Source: Effrenium voratum (Eukaryota; Sar; Dinophyceae; Suessiales; Symbiodiniaceae). Taken from it: 64,000 nt of DNA. Position 1 is the first letter of the stretch; each line of letters starts with the position of its first letter. Below are positions 28,520 to 39,100 of the stretch, piece by piece. The notes under the pieces were generated by a model. It saw only the letters and a list, made by a program, of their open reading frames with translations, was not told the DNA's origin and searched no databases. Position numbers and translations under genes: made by a program. The stretch spans positions 317,345-381,344 of the forward strand of contig CAUJNA010003829.1 in NCBI GenBank assembly GCA_963377175.1, written 5' to 3'.

Positions 28520-30597
28520 TTAAATGTTCCCGCATCTGGGTGTCCGTACAGCGCCTTCCTCAACGGGACGACTGGTCTTCTGTACTTATCCCATTTGCAT
28601 TCACTTGGCACGGCCTCCGGTGGCAATTCAATCCAACACGGCGTGCCTCTCAAGGTGGCCTGTATATACGCCTGAACAGCGTCGGCCATCTGCACATCCC
28701 AGCCATCATGACAACCCAGAAAATCCGCCCATCGCGAGGCTTCAAATGAAGCAGGGGAGTTTCCCAAATCTTGAAACATCGCAGCCTCAAAGCTTTGGTT
28801 CTTCACTTGGGTCCCCAGCAACACGCCTCTACCCTTGAACTTCCTCTTAGGATCACCAACAGGCAACTGTGAGTGCTTTTCAACGCAAATGCCATGTGCG
28901 CGAGCCATGTGTATCTCCTCCCCCTTCGCTTTTGCTTCTCTGGCTACAGCGTCATATTCGCGCACCGCGCCAAGATCGAAGACCCCTTGGTCGATTAATC
29001 CCGACCACTCTTTCTTCATTGATGCCAATGCATCAGGGTTGGTCAACATCTCTTTCCGGCCTACCGGCCTGGATACTAAAGCGTCGAAGAATCGTACAAC
29101 TTTCACAGCTTTCTCTCTGTGCTGTATTCGCTCAGAAGTCACGCACGGCATCGATGGGTACTTCTTGGCTTCACCGTCCTCGCCTATCGCTGGCATCGCG
29201 AGTGGCACTTTTCCAGAAACCATCTCAGCAGACTCCTCCCATTCATACCAGGTGAGGTCCGTCGATTCGTCGACCGATGGATCCGTCCCCGATGCCGTCT
29301 CAGCTTCGTCTTTATGACTTTCCATGACTGATGCAACCGCCTTCGTCCAGTTTGGAGTCGACTTTGATCGCTCCTCAGACTTGAACTTCCAGGCATAAAT
29401 TACTACCAGACACTCAAATTCTTTTTCAAGCTGAACGTTTCGTCTCATGACGTCTTGGGACTGTTTGGAATCCATGAGAACAACCACCCCGTCGACAGGA
29501 TTAACAACAATCCTGACCCATTCAAGCTCAGCCAAGTGCTTCCCATCCATTGGGTTCTTGATCTTTGATATGTTCTTCCGCAATCCCCAATTGTACTGCC
29601 ATTCTACTCCACCCCAGCGGTTCCGAAGCATCGCTCGAATTCTCTTACCACCGGGCATCTGCAATGTCCGTGCCTCTGCCGGCGTGGAAATCTCAGACTC
29701 CTTACCCTTGGGATCTTCTTCTTTCCTTTTGCCACCGCCCTTCACCTCGGCCTTCTCTTCCTTGGTGTAATATTTACTCATCATCTTCCATTCTTCAGGA
29801 GTGAACTCCGGAGGTCTCGATGTCTTCATTAGCCTGAATCCATCCTTCCCGACAGGATACGGTCTTCCGGCCGTGTCGATTTTAACCTCCTTGCCATCGT
29901 CGTTGACGTACGTGATGCCATCCCCAGGTAGTCCAACTGACACGTGTGGAAGGTCGGACTTTACAACCTTCTCATCGCCCTTAGAGTGTCCATCTCCCTT
30001 CCCTTTTGAAGAGCTCGGTCTCGCATCCTCTTCTCCTGCATGATCCCCCCGATCTCCGGCGATTACCTCCGGGCCATCGTCGAGCAGTAGACCAGCGATC
30101 TGATCGACCTCATCGTCAAGCAGTCGCTTCTCGTCACTCTGCAGCAATTCAGGCTCGTAGTCCTCATCCTCGATCAGGCGGTCACGTGCATCCAGACCGA
30201 TTGCATCGATAGACATCTCTATTCCTTCCAAAGTCTCGTTGGCAAACTTGTACTTCTGTTGTATTGGGAATGTCAGAGGAGATTTCAGGATCATCCTCTC
30301 CGTCTGATGTGGCATTCTCAACCGAGGCGGAACCTTTGCCGTCTTGATGTTCAGCTCTGCACCCGCAAATGCAGTAAGTGCCCAAGCACGATACTTGTTT
30401 GCCCAATGCATACCGGTGCTCAACACATATCCAGCAAATATACCAGTTTCCCCTCTCGGCTCGAACTTCTCCCTCTTTCCCCCTCGTGCTTCGCTCGGCT
30501 TGTCCACTAGCGCACCAAAAGGTATCTTCTCGCCCTTGAACTCCTCGCCATGCAGCTTCATCCATGCACTCGATCCATTCACCTCTTCGATGTTCAT
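28462..30597 (-). CDS. Pol, integrase C-terminus and N-terminal half of reverse transcriptase
   Basis: 711 codons. The first part, HGEEFKGEKIPFGALV and KFEPRGETGIFAGYVL, is the C-terminal integrase region of copia elements. RKFKGRGVLLGTQVKNQ, MADAVQAYIQATLRGTPCWIELPPEA and LRKALYGHPDAGTF are reverse transcriptase palm and finger motifs, including the first catalytic Asp. At TTTAAATGGC (28,519) the next roughly 40-50 residues, including the YVDD box, are absent. The upstream join to the previous frame also lacks about 30 integrase residues and shifts by one base. Confidence 0.8.
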   Translation of the reverse strand: MNIEEVNGSSAWMKLHGEEFKGEKIPFGALVDKPSEARGGKREKFEPRGETGIFAGYVLSTGMHWANKYRAWALTAFAGAELNIKTAKVPPRLRMPHQTERMILKSPLTFPIQQKYKFANETLEGIEMSIDAIGLDARDRLIEDEDYEPELLQSDEKRLLDDEVDQIAGLLLDDGPEVIAGDRGDHAGEEDARPSSSKGKGDGHSKGDEKVVKSDLPHVSVGLPGDGITYVNDDGKEVKIDTAGRPYPVGKDGFRLMKTSRPPEFTPEEWKMMSKYYTKEEKAEVKGGGKRKEEDPKGKESEISTPAEARTLQMPGGKRIRAMLRNRWGGVEWQYNWGLRKNISKIKNPMDGKHLAELEWVRIVVNPVDGVVVLMDSKQSQDVMRRNVQLEKEFECLVVIYAWKFKSEERSKSTPNWTKAVASVMESHKDEAETASGTDPSVDESTDLTWYEWEESAEMVSGKVPLAMPAIGEDGEAKKYPSMPCVTSERIQHREKAVKVVRFFDALVSRPVGRKEMLTNPDALASMKKEWSGLIDQGVFDLGAVREYDAVAREAKAKGEEIHMARAHGICVEKHSQLPVGDPKRKFKGRGVLLGTQVKNQSFEAAMFQDLGNSPASFEASRWADFLGCHDGWDVQMADAVQAYIQATLRGTPCWIELPPEAVPSECKWDKYRRPVVPLRKALYGHPDAGTFKWQGRRRTLPKGGACCVHV

Positions 30598-32588
30598 GGC
30601 AAGCCGAAGATGAATTGATTTGTTCTTTCAGCAAGCGGCCGTCCAGGCAGCGATAGGTCGTGGTTCAGCTTCAGCTCCACGCACGCATTGATCAGTTCCG
30701 GGCCGTCATCCGAATATACCTGCTTGATTTTCCTCCTCCCGCAGAGGTGCTTGATAGCCCTGACGACTGAGTCAGTGTCTCTTCTCGCGGTGGGATAAGC
30801 CATGATAATTCCGGTATATATGTCCCGGATGATGAGCGCATACCTGCCTTCCACTTCATGATCTCCCGATGCCGTCACGAAGTCGAACGTCACCAGGTCG
30901 CCGAACGTCTTCACTTCTCTTTTGAATGCTCCCGGTCGTGATCTGAAGTGTCTCATCTTTGCCTTGACGCATGATTCGCAGAAGGGATTTCGGTATCTGT
31001 GTGTAAGCAAATGAGCTATGGAATTGGCGTCCTTCTTGAGGACTCCCACTTTCCTCTTTATTGATGATCCTTCGTACACTTCTACTTCGATTCCGGCATC
31101 TGGATCATCTTCATCAACCTCTTCCTCGTGAGCTTCGGCATCACCATGTCGATGCGGGACTGACCCAACATCTACAGGTATTTCCTCAGACACGGGAGGC
31201 GGACGTACCGGACCGGCTCCTCCGGGTGGCCCGAAGTCGAATGCCCCGTCGTGGTGTTCGCCCTCGGCCTCTGCGGACTCACCGACAGCGGCGGGTGTGA
31301 CGTCGTTCTCATCGTCACCTCCATGATCTGCCTCGTCGTTCGTTACCATCGCCAATACTTCCGAAAAGTGCTCCTTGAGGTCGTCTATCGTAGGGCGATG
31401 CCTGTTACTCCGAAGTTTACCATCACTCACTAGGTACGGGATGTCGTCCTTGACCTGCAAGTGCACGAACCCCTGCTTTGGCGTGACCATGAAAGGTAGT
31501 TTACCAGGCATCCAGTGAAATGCATAACCCATCTTCATGCATCTCCTCCCCACTGACAATACCGTGGGTGTCTCATCCAATACATGCGGTTCGACAGTCT
31601 CGTCCAACTCGCCCACGACTATCTTGGCCACATCAGATGTGGAAGTGGAACCATTCGCGGTCTGGAATACGATCTCGTCGTCATCTTTCACGATGTCGAC
31701 ACCCAGGCTCTTCGCCTTGGCTCTTCCAATGAGATCATGACCACATCCGGTGTCCATCAACCATTTCACCAGTTTGCTGATGCACGTTGACATGGCGAAA
31801 ACGTTCTTCGGCATACCATGCTGCTTCTTCCAGTCGACAGCCGATTCCTTGATCTCGTCCTTGTTCCGATCATACTCGAACATTATGCTGCTCTCCTTGG
31901 TCACCGGGAAGTAGTGCTTATTATATACATCATCCACCACTTCTCTCAGTATCTTCGCACGTATCAATGATCGTTGGACTTGGTAGGCTGATAATTCACG
32001 ATGATCACTGCTTTTGAACTTCTTCTCATCGACGTACACGTACTGATAAGGCTCATTCTCATTGTCCTCATAACCGTACCATTCCCCTTTTCGTTCCCAT
32101 TGCCTTCTCTCGTCTTCAAGGTAGGTGATCTCCCCATTCTCGTCGACGTCGAGCACTTCCTTGAACCACACCATTTTCTCGGGGATCTCGGACTCGCCAG
32201 ACCATCTCGATGATTCGCTCATTGCGTCGTCATCGTGCTCGTGGTAGACAGTCTCGGCTTCGTCCGGTTCGACATGATCAACGTCCTTCTTGAAGCTTAC
32301 CTTCCCCGCAGGAGCCGATTGCTTCAGGACTATCGCGGGCATTGCGATGGCCCTCCTCGCAATGGCAGGCGCTGCGGCTTTGGCGGCAGCCTTCGACTTG
32401 GCTGGCGCCTTGTCATTTGACGTTGCTGGAGCTGAATTGTTCTTGATGAGCTCATGCCTATACTTGCAAGCGCTTCCCCTATCGCACTTCCCCTTCTGAA
32501 ACGCGAAGCATGCTCCATCATCCCTCTTTGGTGACGATGATCTGGACTTGGATTTGCCCTTTCCTTTCCCCTTGGACATGCTCTCCAA
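30594..32588 (-). CDS. Gag end with CCCH finger, aspartic protease and integrase core
   Basis: 664 codons in the same frame as gag. A CCCH finger (CFAFQKGKCDRGSACKYRH) lies near residue 30. LVKWLMDTGCGHDLIGR (about residue 280) is the DTG aspartic protease. HRYRNPFCESCVKAKM is the HHCC zinc-binding end of integrase, followed by TFDFVTA and VYSDDGPE (two catalytic Asp) and LAERTNQ where the catalytic Glu sits. The protein is the polyprotein that would be cleaved into capsid, protease and integrase. Confidence 0.82.
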   Translation of the reverse strand: MESMSKGKGKGKSKSRSSSPKRDDGACFAFQKGKCDRGSACKYRHELIKNNSAPATSNDKAPAKSKAAAKAAAPAIARRAIAMPAIVLKQSAPAGKVSFKKDVDHVEPDEAETVYHEHDDDAMSESSRWSGESEIPEKMVWFKEVLDVDENGEITYLEDERRQWERKGEWYGYEDNENEPYQYVYVDEKKFKSSDHRELSAYQVQRSLIRAKILREVVDDVYNKHYFPVTKESSIMFEYDRNKDEIKESAVDWKKQHGMPKNVFAMSTCISKLVKWLMDTGCGHDLIGRAKAKSLGVDIVKDDDEIVFQTANGSTSTSDVAKIVVGELDETVEPHVLDETPTVLSVGRRCMKMGYAFHWMPGKLPFMVTPKQGFVHLQVKDDIPYLVSDGKLRSNRHRPTIDDLKEHFSEVLAMVTNDEADHGGDDENDVTPAAVGESAEAEGEHHDGAFDFGPPGGAGPVRPPPVSEEIPVDVGSVPHRHGDAEAHEEEVDEDDPDAGIEVEVYEGSSIKRKVGVLKKDANSIAHLLTHRYRNPFCESCVKAKMRHFRSRPGAFKREVKTFGDLVTFDFVTASGDHEVEGRYALIIRDIYTGIIMAYPTARRDTDSVVRAIKHLCGRRKIKQVYSDDGPELINACVELKLNHDLSLPGRPLAERTNQFIFGLP

Positions 32589-32603
32589 CTTATGCTCCGT
32601 CTT

Positions 32604-35471
32604 CTAGCTGTGGGAAAAAGTGCATTCATTCCCTTTCACGCACCCCTTCGCCGATTTGAAGTGGTACCAGCAGGGGTTATCCTTGCTTCCGCCCGGACTC
32701 TTGCCTCTGTCGCTGGCACCGTCGGACTTGCCGTTCTTGCCAGCGTGGCCCTTTTCCTTGGCTTTTGGGAGCACAGGAGCGGCATCAGGTCCACCGGGTT
32801 TCCCCTTTCTGCCCTTGCCACCCTGGTTCTCCTGTTTGCCAGTGGCTGGAGCCGCATCCTTCCCGCCTGACTTCATCATCGACTTGACCGATTTCTCCTT
32901 CATGTCGAGCATCAGGTCTTCCCGATCTGCCTTGATCTGATAGTCGATCAACGCCAATAAGAATTCATACGTCTTCTGAGGATGCTTGTCCGGTAGTCTA
33001 TGGTAGGAATTGAGGCCGAACTCCATCTTCTTGCTCCCTTTGATCTTCCTGTAAAGGATGTCTCTGAGAGCCAGCTTACTGGGTCTGTCCTCGCTCCTCA
33101 TCTTCAGCAGCAAATCTTACCATTTGTTCCTGAACATGACCAAGTTCTTGTCGCCAGGAAAGTCAAGGTTGAATAGATGCTCGATGTGGTAGACAAGATC
33201 CGTTCTATCGGAAGTTCTGAATGATTGCATAACTAATGCCACCAACTCTCGTCCCTTCACGATCACCCATTGTTGATGTCGTAGTTCAGAGTGTCGTGTA
33301 GCATCGAGGTATACGTCCTTGGCTTCGTCAGGTGCTTGTTTCAGCATGTTCTGCATGCCCATGGCCATCTTAATATCTATCGTAGCAAATCTGTCGCCAC
33401 CTGAATCGCTAAGCAAATCCAGGTCTGGGTTCAACCCAAGAGCCTGCTCCAGCCATTTCGTCCATGCGTCGGTATCTGGATCTGCACATGCGCTCAGAAC
33501 ATTCATCAGCAGTTGCATCTTCCAGGTGTCAAGTTGATGGATCTTTGGCCAGTCCGGAATAGATACTCTCTCGGCCTCTTTCCTCGAGATTCTCGGTCGA
33601 TCATTCTTGATCTCTCGGTTATCTCTCGATCTCCTTCGTCTCCTCCGTGTCCGATCGTCTTCTTCCTCTTCTTATTCCTCGTCTTCCTCATCTCCTTCGT
33701 CGTCGTCATCCTCATCCTCATCATCGGGTGGATCATCCGGAGGTCCTCCTCCGCCACCAGCGAGGCTCAACTGACGTCGACCCGCTCCCTGCCCATTCCC
33801 ATTGGGCGGGAATCCACCGTAATCCAATGGGGGCGTAGTACCGGTGTTTCCCCCCCCATCACCACCACCAGTCGTAGTAGTGGATTGTGGGACATGCCCA
33901 ACAACCCCTTGCATCTGGGATAGGTGTACATCGATCATTGGATCACCGAAAGACGGAAAGAGGATCGAACCTGGCATCAGCGACGAATTAGGGATTTGAT
34001 TTGAAGACGATGACGGGACTGACCCAGCCACCTTCTTGTCTATCCAATTTGAATTAGCCTGGGTTCCTCCCTCAGCGCGTTTCACTACTGCTCGTTCACG
34101 ATGTCCATCTTTGCTGCTGGAGGCTTCCTGTGTCTCCAGCTTCTTGTGTGCACGTAGTTCCTCGTTGTCTGCATCGAGTTGGCGTACAAAACTCTCTTCT
34201 TGCTTGAGCGTCGCCTCTCTTTCTTTCAGTTGTCTCTGAAGCTCATGCATCTCCTCGAGGTACTCATCATACATTCCCTTAGCTGTCAATCTCCAGTACT
34301 CAGCCTCCTTCGACTTCTCGTCCATCGTGCACCGTTCCTCTTGTTTCTCTTCTTTGACCTGGGCTAACTCCAAGATCGCATCCTGACGATGACCACCTTC
34401 GACAGCAATCATCTGGTCCTTCATCGACACGTCGGACTCTTACTGTTTGACGATCTCTTCTTTTTCGCGAAGCAAGCAATCTGCTCTCTTCGATTCCTGT
34501 TCCGCAAATACTGTAACGTCATTCAGCCTCGCCATCAGCTGTTCCCTGGAGTCCTCCAAAGAGTACGTCTCGGGTCGCTTGACGAGTGCATGCTCCAACT
34601 GTGATTTCAGACTTTGGACCATCTCCTCCTCGTTGAACTTCTCGATAGATGTAGAAGATTCTATGCCTCTGATCTGTTGCTGATAAGCTGATATCTGTTG
34701 TGAAGCCTCACTGTGTATCTGATTTGCACGTATAGCTGATTCCTGCGCGGCCGACTTCTCGCTTGCCATGTAGGATTTCATCAATGCAATCTCCCGCTTC
34801 TGCTCCATGATATTTCCTTCAGCTTGCCTCATCTGTTGCATTATAATATTCGACTCCATGTCTTTCTTCTCCCCGTACTGAAATGCGTTCATTTCCACCT
34901 TGCGCATCTGTTGGGCTTCTTCCTCAAACTTGCGCCATGCCTCAGCCATGTGGTGTTGGTGGTGACTCACTAGATGTCCCGACTGCTTGCTGGCAATCTC
35001 GCAACGTCTTTCCAGCTCCTGGATCCGGATGGTGCTTCCATAGTCTTCTTGGTTAAGATTCGCCATTGCTGCCGACATCTCATCAAGTGTCTTCTGATAT
35101 TCCCCGATCTCCACCTCCATCTTATTCTTCTATTTGATCACGGCGCGAAAATCTGCACTGGTGGGTGATTTTGACCTCCCACCCTTCGATGTCGATCTCA
35201 CGCCCTTCTGCGACGTCCGTGGTGTCGCAGGCGAAGATGATGATCTTCTCGGTGGGGATTCTCTTTTCTTCGACTCCTGATGAACATCGATCTGCTTCAA
35301 TGATCTTGTGGGAGTAGATATGTCGCTGAATAGCGCGGAACCTCCGCTCCCAGGTTCATCCTGTGAATCTGCAACCATATCCATCACCGCAGGAAGAGCC
35401 ATCAATCCATTGGATCCCTCTGAGCTGCTGTTTCCAAAAGTTGCAGTACTTGGGCTCGCCGAAGACGCCAT
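32604..35471 (-). pseudogene. Gag region with five in-frame TAA/TAG stops
   Basis: A single frame runs from ATG 35471 through the whole gag region into the protease frame without an indel but is cut by stops at 35,130 (TAG), 34,440 (TAA), 33,672 (TAA), 33,117 (TAA) and 32,604 (TAG). In order it shows a Ser/Pro/Lys-rich head, a long coiled coil (35,120 to about 34,100), a Gly/Asp/Glu-rich linker, a capsid-like helical part (about 33,600-32,900, with WLEQALGLNPD and YHIEHLFNLDF) and a CCCH finger (CWYHFKSAKGCVKGNECTFSH). It would form the particle around the RNA. Confidence 0.72.
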
Positions 35472-35551
35472 TGTACTGTGTAGGTTATCGTTCCTTTATT
35501 GTCCCTGTACCCGCAATAAACCAGCTGTCTCCCAGTCCAGTGTAGAGCTTG

Positions 35552-35569
35552 TAGTTACGGCTGATAACC
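35552..35569 (-). other. Primer-binding site of the copia element
   Basis: Directly inside the 5' LTR the minus strand reads GGTTATCAGCCGTAAC. The GGT-TATCAG word resembles the TGGTATCAG primer sites that pair with initiator methionine tRNA in many copia elements; the tRNA identity is an inference. Confidence 0.6.
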
Positions 35570-35915
35570 TGTCAAGAGACGGCAAGGTGACGTCCCGTGG
35601 GACGCTGTGCACCGAACCCTCAAGCTTAATACCAACCACGTAGAAAGGTGTATACGGACGATGCCGTTATAGCCGAACCCGTGTAAACGTTGTAAGGAAG
35701 AAGGAATGATAGTTACGACAGTGGTCCTGACGAATGCAGCGCAAGCAGTTGTTTTGCTCTTATTGCCCGTCACGTATGTGCGCAGTCACACATCAGATCT
35801 TGAACCTCAATTGTGTCTTGAGCCAAATGGCGATCAATGGAACTTGGGAAGCAACACCAACAAGGACCTCAGAACAGCTACCCAATTTCGGCACGGGGCC
35901 TAGAGGGTTTTAACA
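35570..35915 (-). repeat. 5' LTR of the copia element
   Basis: 346 bp, near-identical to 18,069-18,416; on the minus strand it begins TGTTAAAACC. Promoter and RNA start should lie inside it, but I cannot place a TATA box with confidence. Confidence 0.93.
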
Positions 35916-36103
35916 AAGCTGTTGTAGCCTCTCTGCGGTCGGTCCTGGTTCACCCGGAGGCCGTCCAGAAACGCCTTCACTTCCTCTCTGGAGATGCTGG
36001 GGTCGCGCACCTGAGCCTGCCGCAGCGTCTGCGCTATGCTGCCGAAGCCTGTGCGGGGATCCTCGTAGACGGCCTTGCTGGTTTGTCTGCGAGCGTCAGC
36101 CAT
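35916..36103 (-). pseudogene. N-terminal part of the element A integrase
   Basis: ATG at 36103 (MADARRQTSKAV), 5 bases after the fibre stop on the same strand, so both were probably one transcription unit. 62 codons are readable to RPQRGYNS, then the copia LTR interrupts. The rest is at 17,448-18,068. Confidence 0.85.
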
Positions 36104-36108
36104 GTTTC

Positions 36109-39100
36109 TTATGGGTTCTTCGGCCCCCGCTGGGCCTGCCAGGCTTCCACCTCGTCCAGCCGGCCCTGGAAGCCCTTGCACACCCCCCAGAGCACGCTGG
36201 TGAGGTGCGAGTAGTCGAGGGTGACCATCTCCGTGCCGTCGCTCCACCTTGCGGTGTTCGTCAGGTTCTTCCACTTCGTTCCTGCGAAGTCGTTTGAGGC
36301 GAAGCCCAGCCTCAGGTCCTCGTTCATGTCCGGGCGTTTGTACTGCTTGGCCTCCACGGAGTCAAACAGCTGCTGGAGCTCTGCCACGTCGGCCTCAGTC
36401 ATCTCCGTCTTCACCCTGCTGTCCGACAACTTCGTGAAGCTCGTGTTGCAGACCACGTTGCCCGTGTTGCCTGCGATCACGAGGCAGCCGGGGTTCCTCT
36501 GGTTCGTGGTCAAGGACAGCTGCGTCGAGAGGCTCTTCGTCTGCACCAGCGCCTCGTCGTTGATCATGATGAGCTCGCACTGGTGCGCCCCGCCGTCTCG
36601 CTCCAGGAAGACCCGCGCGCTCTGGTTGCCAAGCAGCCGCAGCTCCGGGCCGCTGTCGGGGGCCGCGCTGTTGTTGGACACTTGCAGCTTGCTCCAGCCC
36701 GCCCAGTTCTTCGTCCGGAAGAGATCGTCCGAGAAGTCGGAGGTGTTGGTCACGGTGAGCGTGTTGGACGCGAAGAGCTGCGGCGCGGAGACCGTGCCCG
36801 AGCTCGTCACGTCGCCGCAGACCACGCTGCCCGTCGACACTCCGCCGCTCGTGGCCGTGAAGGTGCAGTCCAGGCTCTCGCAGTCCAGCGGGCCCGCGGA
36901 CGCCGCACCGGTGATGGTCAGCGTGGCGCCCGTGAGCGCCCCGGTGGCTGCGAAGCTCGCCGCGGTTGCTGCGCCCGAGGCCGTCAGCGTCCCCGTGGAC
37001 ACGTCGCCCACCGTGGTGAAGTTCCCGGCGTTGGCCGTGGTGTTGATGGTGAGTGTGCTGCCCGTGATTCCCGTGGCGGAGCTCAGCAGGCCCACGCTGG
37101 CCGCGCCGCTGATGCTCAGCGAGCTGCCTGACACGGCCCCCGTGGACGACAGCGCGGCCCCGGCGACGGCGCCGGTGGCTGTGAGCGCTGCGCAGGAAAT
37201 GGCGCCCGAGGCGTCCACGCCCGTGGTGAACACGTCGGTGCAGTTCACGTCGTTGCACAGCAGCTGGTCGCAGCCCACGTTGCCCTGCGCGGTGAGCCCG
37301 TCCAGCGTGGCCGAGCCCGTGAGGGCCAGCGAGTCCGCCAGCAGGTCCGTCACGGAGACTGACTCTCCCTCGAAGGCTGAGGCCCTGATCTGCATGCTGT
37401 ACAGGTCCAGCGTGCCCGCCGACTGCTGCACCAGCCCGGGGATCGAGCCTCCGAAGGCTCCGAAGTGCAGCTTCGCGACTCCGCCCGGCGGCACCGAGAA
37501 GTCCAGGCGCGCCGTGCTCCAGACGCCCTGCGAGGGCGTGCCGAGGAAGGTGCCGGTGACGCCAACGTAGTCGTTGTCGGCCGCGCTGACGTACATCACC
37601 AAGTTGGAGGCCGTGCCCAGCCGGTACCGGCAGCCGAAGGAGTAGCGTCTCCCTGGCGTCAGCGTGTAGGTGCGCACAATGTTCCAGGCGAAGGCGCTCA
37701 GGGTCATGGCGTAGCCTTCCAGCTGGAAGCCTCCCACCGTGAAGCTGGCCGAGGCCACGGAGCTCTGGCTGTTGGAGCGCACCAGAAACTTTCCAAGCGT
37801 GGTGAGCGTGGGCTCCAGCAGCACCTCGCCCAGGGTGGCCAGCGTGACGTCGTCGGCCCCTCCGTCGAGGAACTCGTGCTTCAGCAGCAGGGCCGAGGCC
37901 GCCGTGTCCTCCTCCTCCGTGTTGCCTGTCTCCAGGGTTGCGTCCAGGATCTGTAGGCCGTAGACGTCCACCGTTCCTGCCGTCTGGTTGGGCAGGCCCG
38001 GCGCCTGGAAGTGCGCCCCGAAGTGCAGCTTCGCCACCCCGTTCGGAGGCACTGTGAAGTACATCTTGGCAGTGCTCCAGGCTCCCCGGTCGCCCACGAA
38101 GCTGCCGTACAAGGGGTCGTAGACGTTGTCTGCCTCGGACATGTACACCACGAAGTTGGAGGCCGTGCCGAGCCGGTAGCGGCAGGCGAAGAGGAGCTCT
38201 CGGCCCGGGTCAAGTTGTAGGTGCGCACGATGTTCCACGGGTTCACCGCCAGGGTCAGGGTGTAGCCGTCCACGCTCACTGCGCCCGCGGTGTGCGTGGC
38301 CAGGACCACGCTGCAGCCGCTGCTGGGGCGAACCGTCCAGTTTGACAGCGAGACGTCCGTGGGGGGCAGGATCTGCTCTCCTATGGCGGCCACCACCTCG
38401 TCGGCCCCTCCGTCGTCCGGAAAGCGCACTGCTATCTGCAGCGCCGAGGCTGCCTCCGCGACTCCGAGCTTGCCGGCGAGGAGGCCGTCTACTTGCGCGA
38501 TGGTGTAGTAGCTGAGCAGCGCGGCGGCGATGCTCGAGGCCGTCGCCGTGTCCTGGTCTGCGGCTGAGCGGTACGCCACCAGCGCCGAGGCGATTTGGTT
38601 GGCTGTGAAGACGTCCTGGTCCGGGCCCGTCCGGTAGGCCAGCAGCGCGCCCGCGATGGCGGCCTGCGTCTGCGTGTCCTGCGCGCTTGCCGTGCGGTAG
38701 TCTCCCAACAGCGCGTCTACCTGCGCAGAGGTGTAGTAGGCCAGCAGCGCTGCTGTGATGGCGCTGGTCGTCTCAGCGTCCTGCGCTGCCCCTGTGCGGT
38801 AGTCTCCCAACAGCGCGTCTACCTGCACCGAGGTGTAGTAGGCCAGCAGGGCTGCTGTTATGGCAGCGTCAGTGCCCGCCGGGGAGTAGCAGTCTGCCGT
38901 GATGCTCAGCGTGTCGTCGCCGTTGGCAAGCGCAGCAGAGAGAGGAGCCACGAAATGCAGGTTGCGAACGACGTTACTTCCGCGAACGAGCTCCCAAGTC
39001 GTGAAGCCCGCCCAGGCCGGCGGGTTAACAACTCCGCCGCTGCCGGAAAGCTGCAGGGCTGCGAGCTCCGCGAGGATTGCGTCGAGGGCGCTCTGGAGCG

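Larger units (their letters stand above)
18069..35915 (-). mobile_element. Ty1/copia-type LTR retrotransposon, 17.8 kb, with extra reading frames
   Basis: It is bounded by LTRs of 348 and 346 bp that begin TG and end CA and by the AAGCT duplication. Element order on the minus strand: 5' LTR, primer-binding site, gag with coiled coils and two CCCH fingers, aspartic protease, integrase, reverse transcriptase, RNase H, a conserved C-terminal domain, then three further frames. Integrase before reverse transcriptase identifies the copia class. By manual alignment the LTRs differ at about 12 positions plus two one-base indels, so the insertion is fairly recent. It interrupts the element A integrase. 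Loss of the reverse transcriptase active-site block and many stops mean it cannot move by itself. Confidence 0.93.

Noticed and set aside
30594..35471. A variant genetic code with TAA/TAG as Gln
   Set aside because: Downstream frames of 664, 711, 1,736 and 1,180 codons contain no TAA or TAG, and PLV genes use them as ordinary stops.
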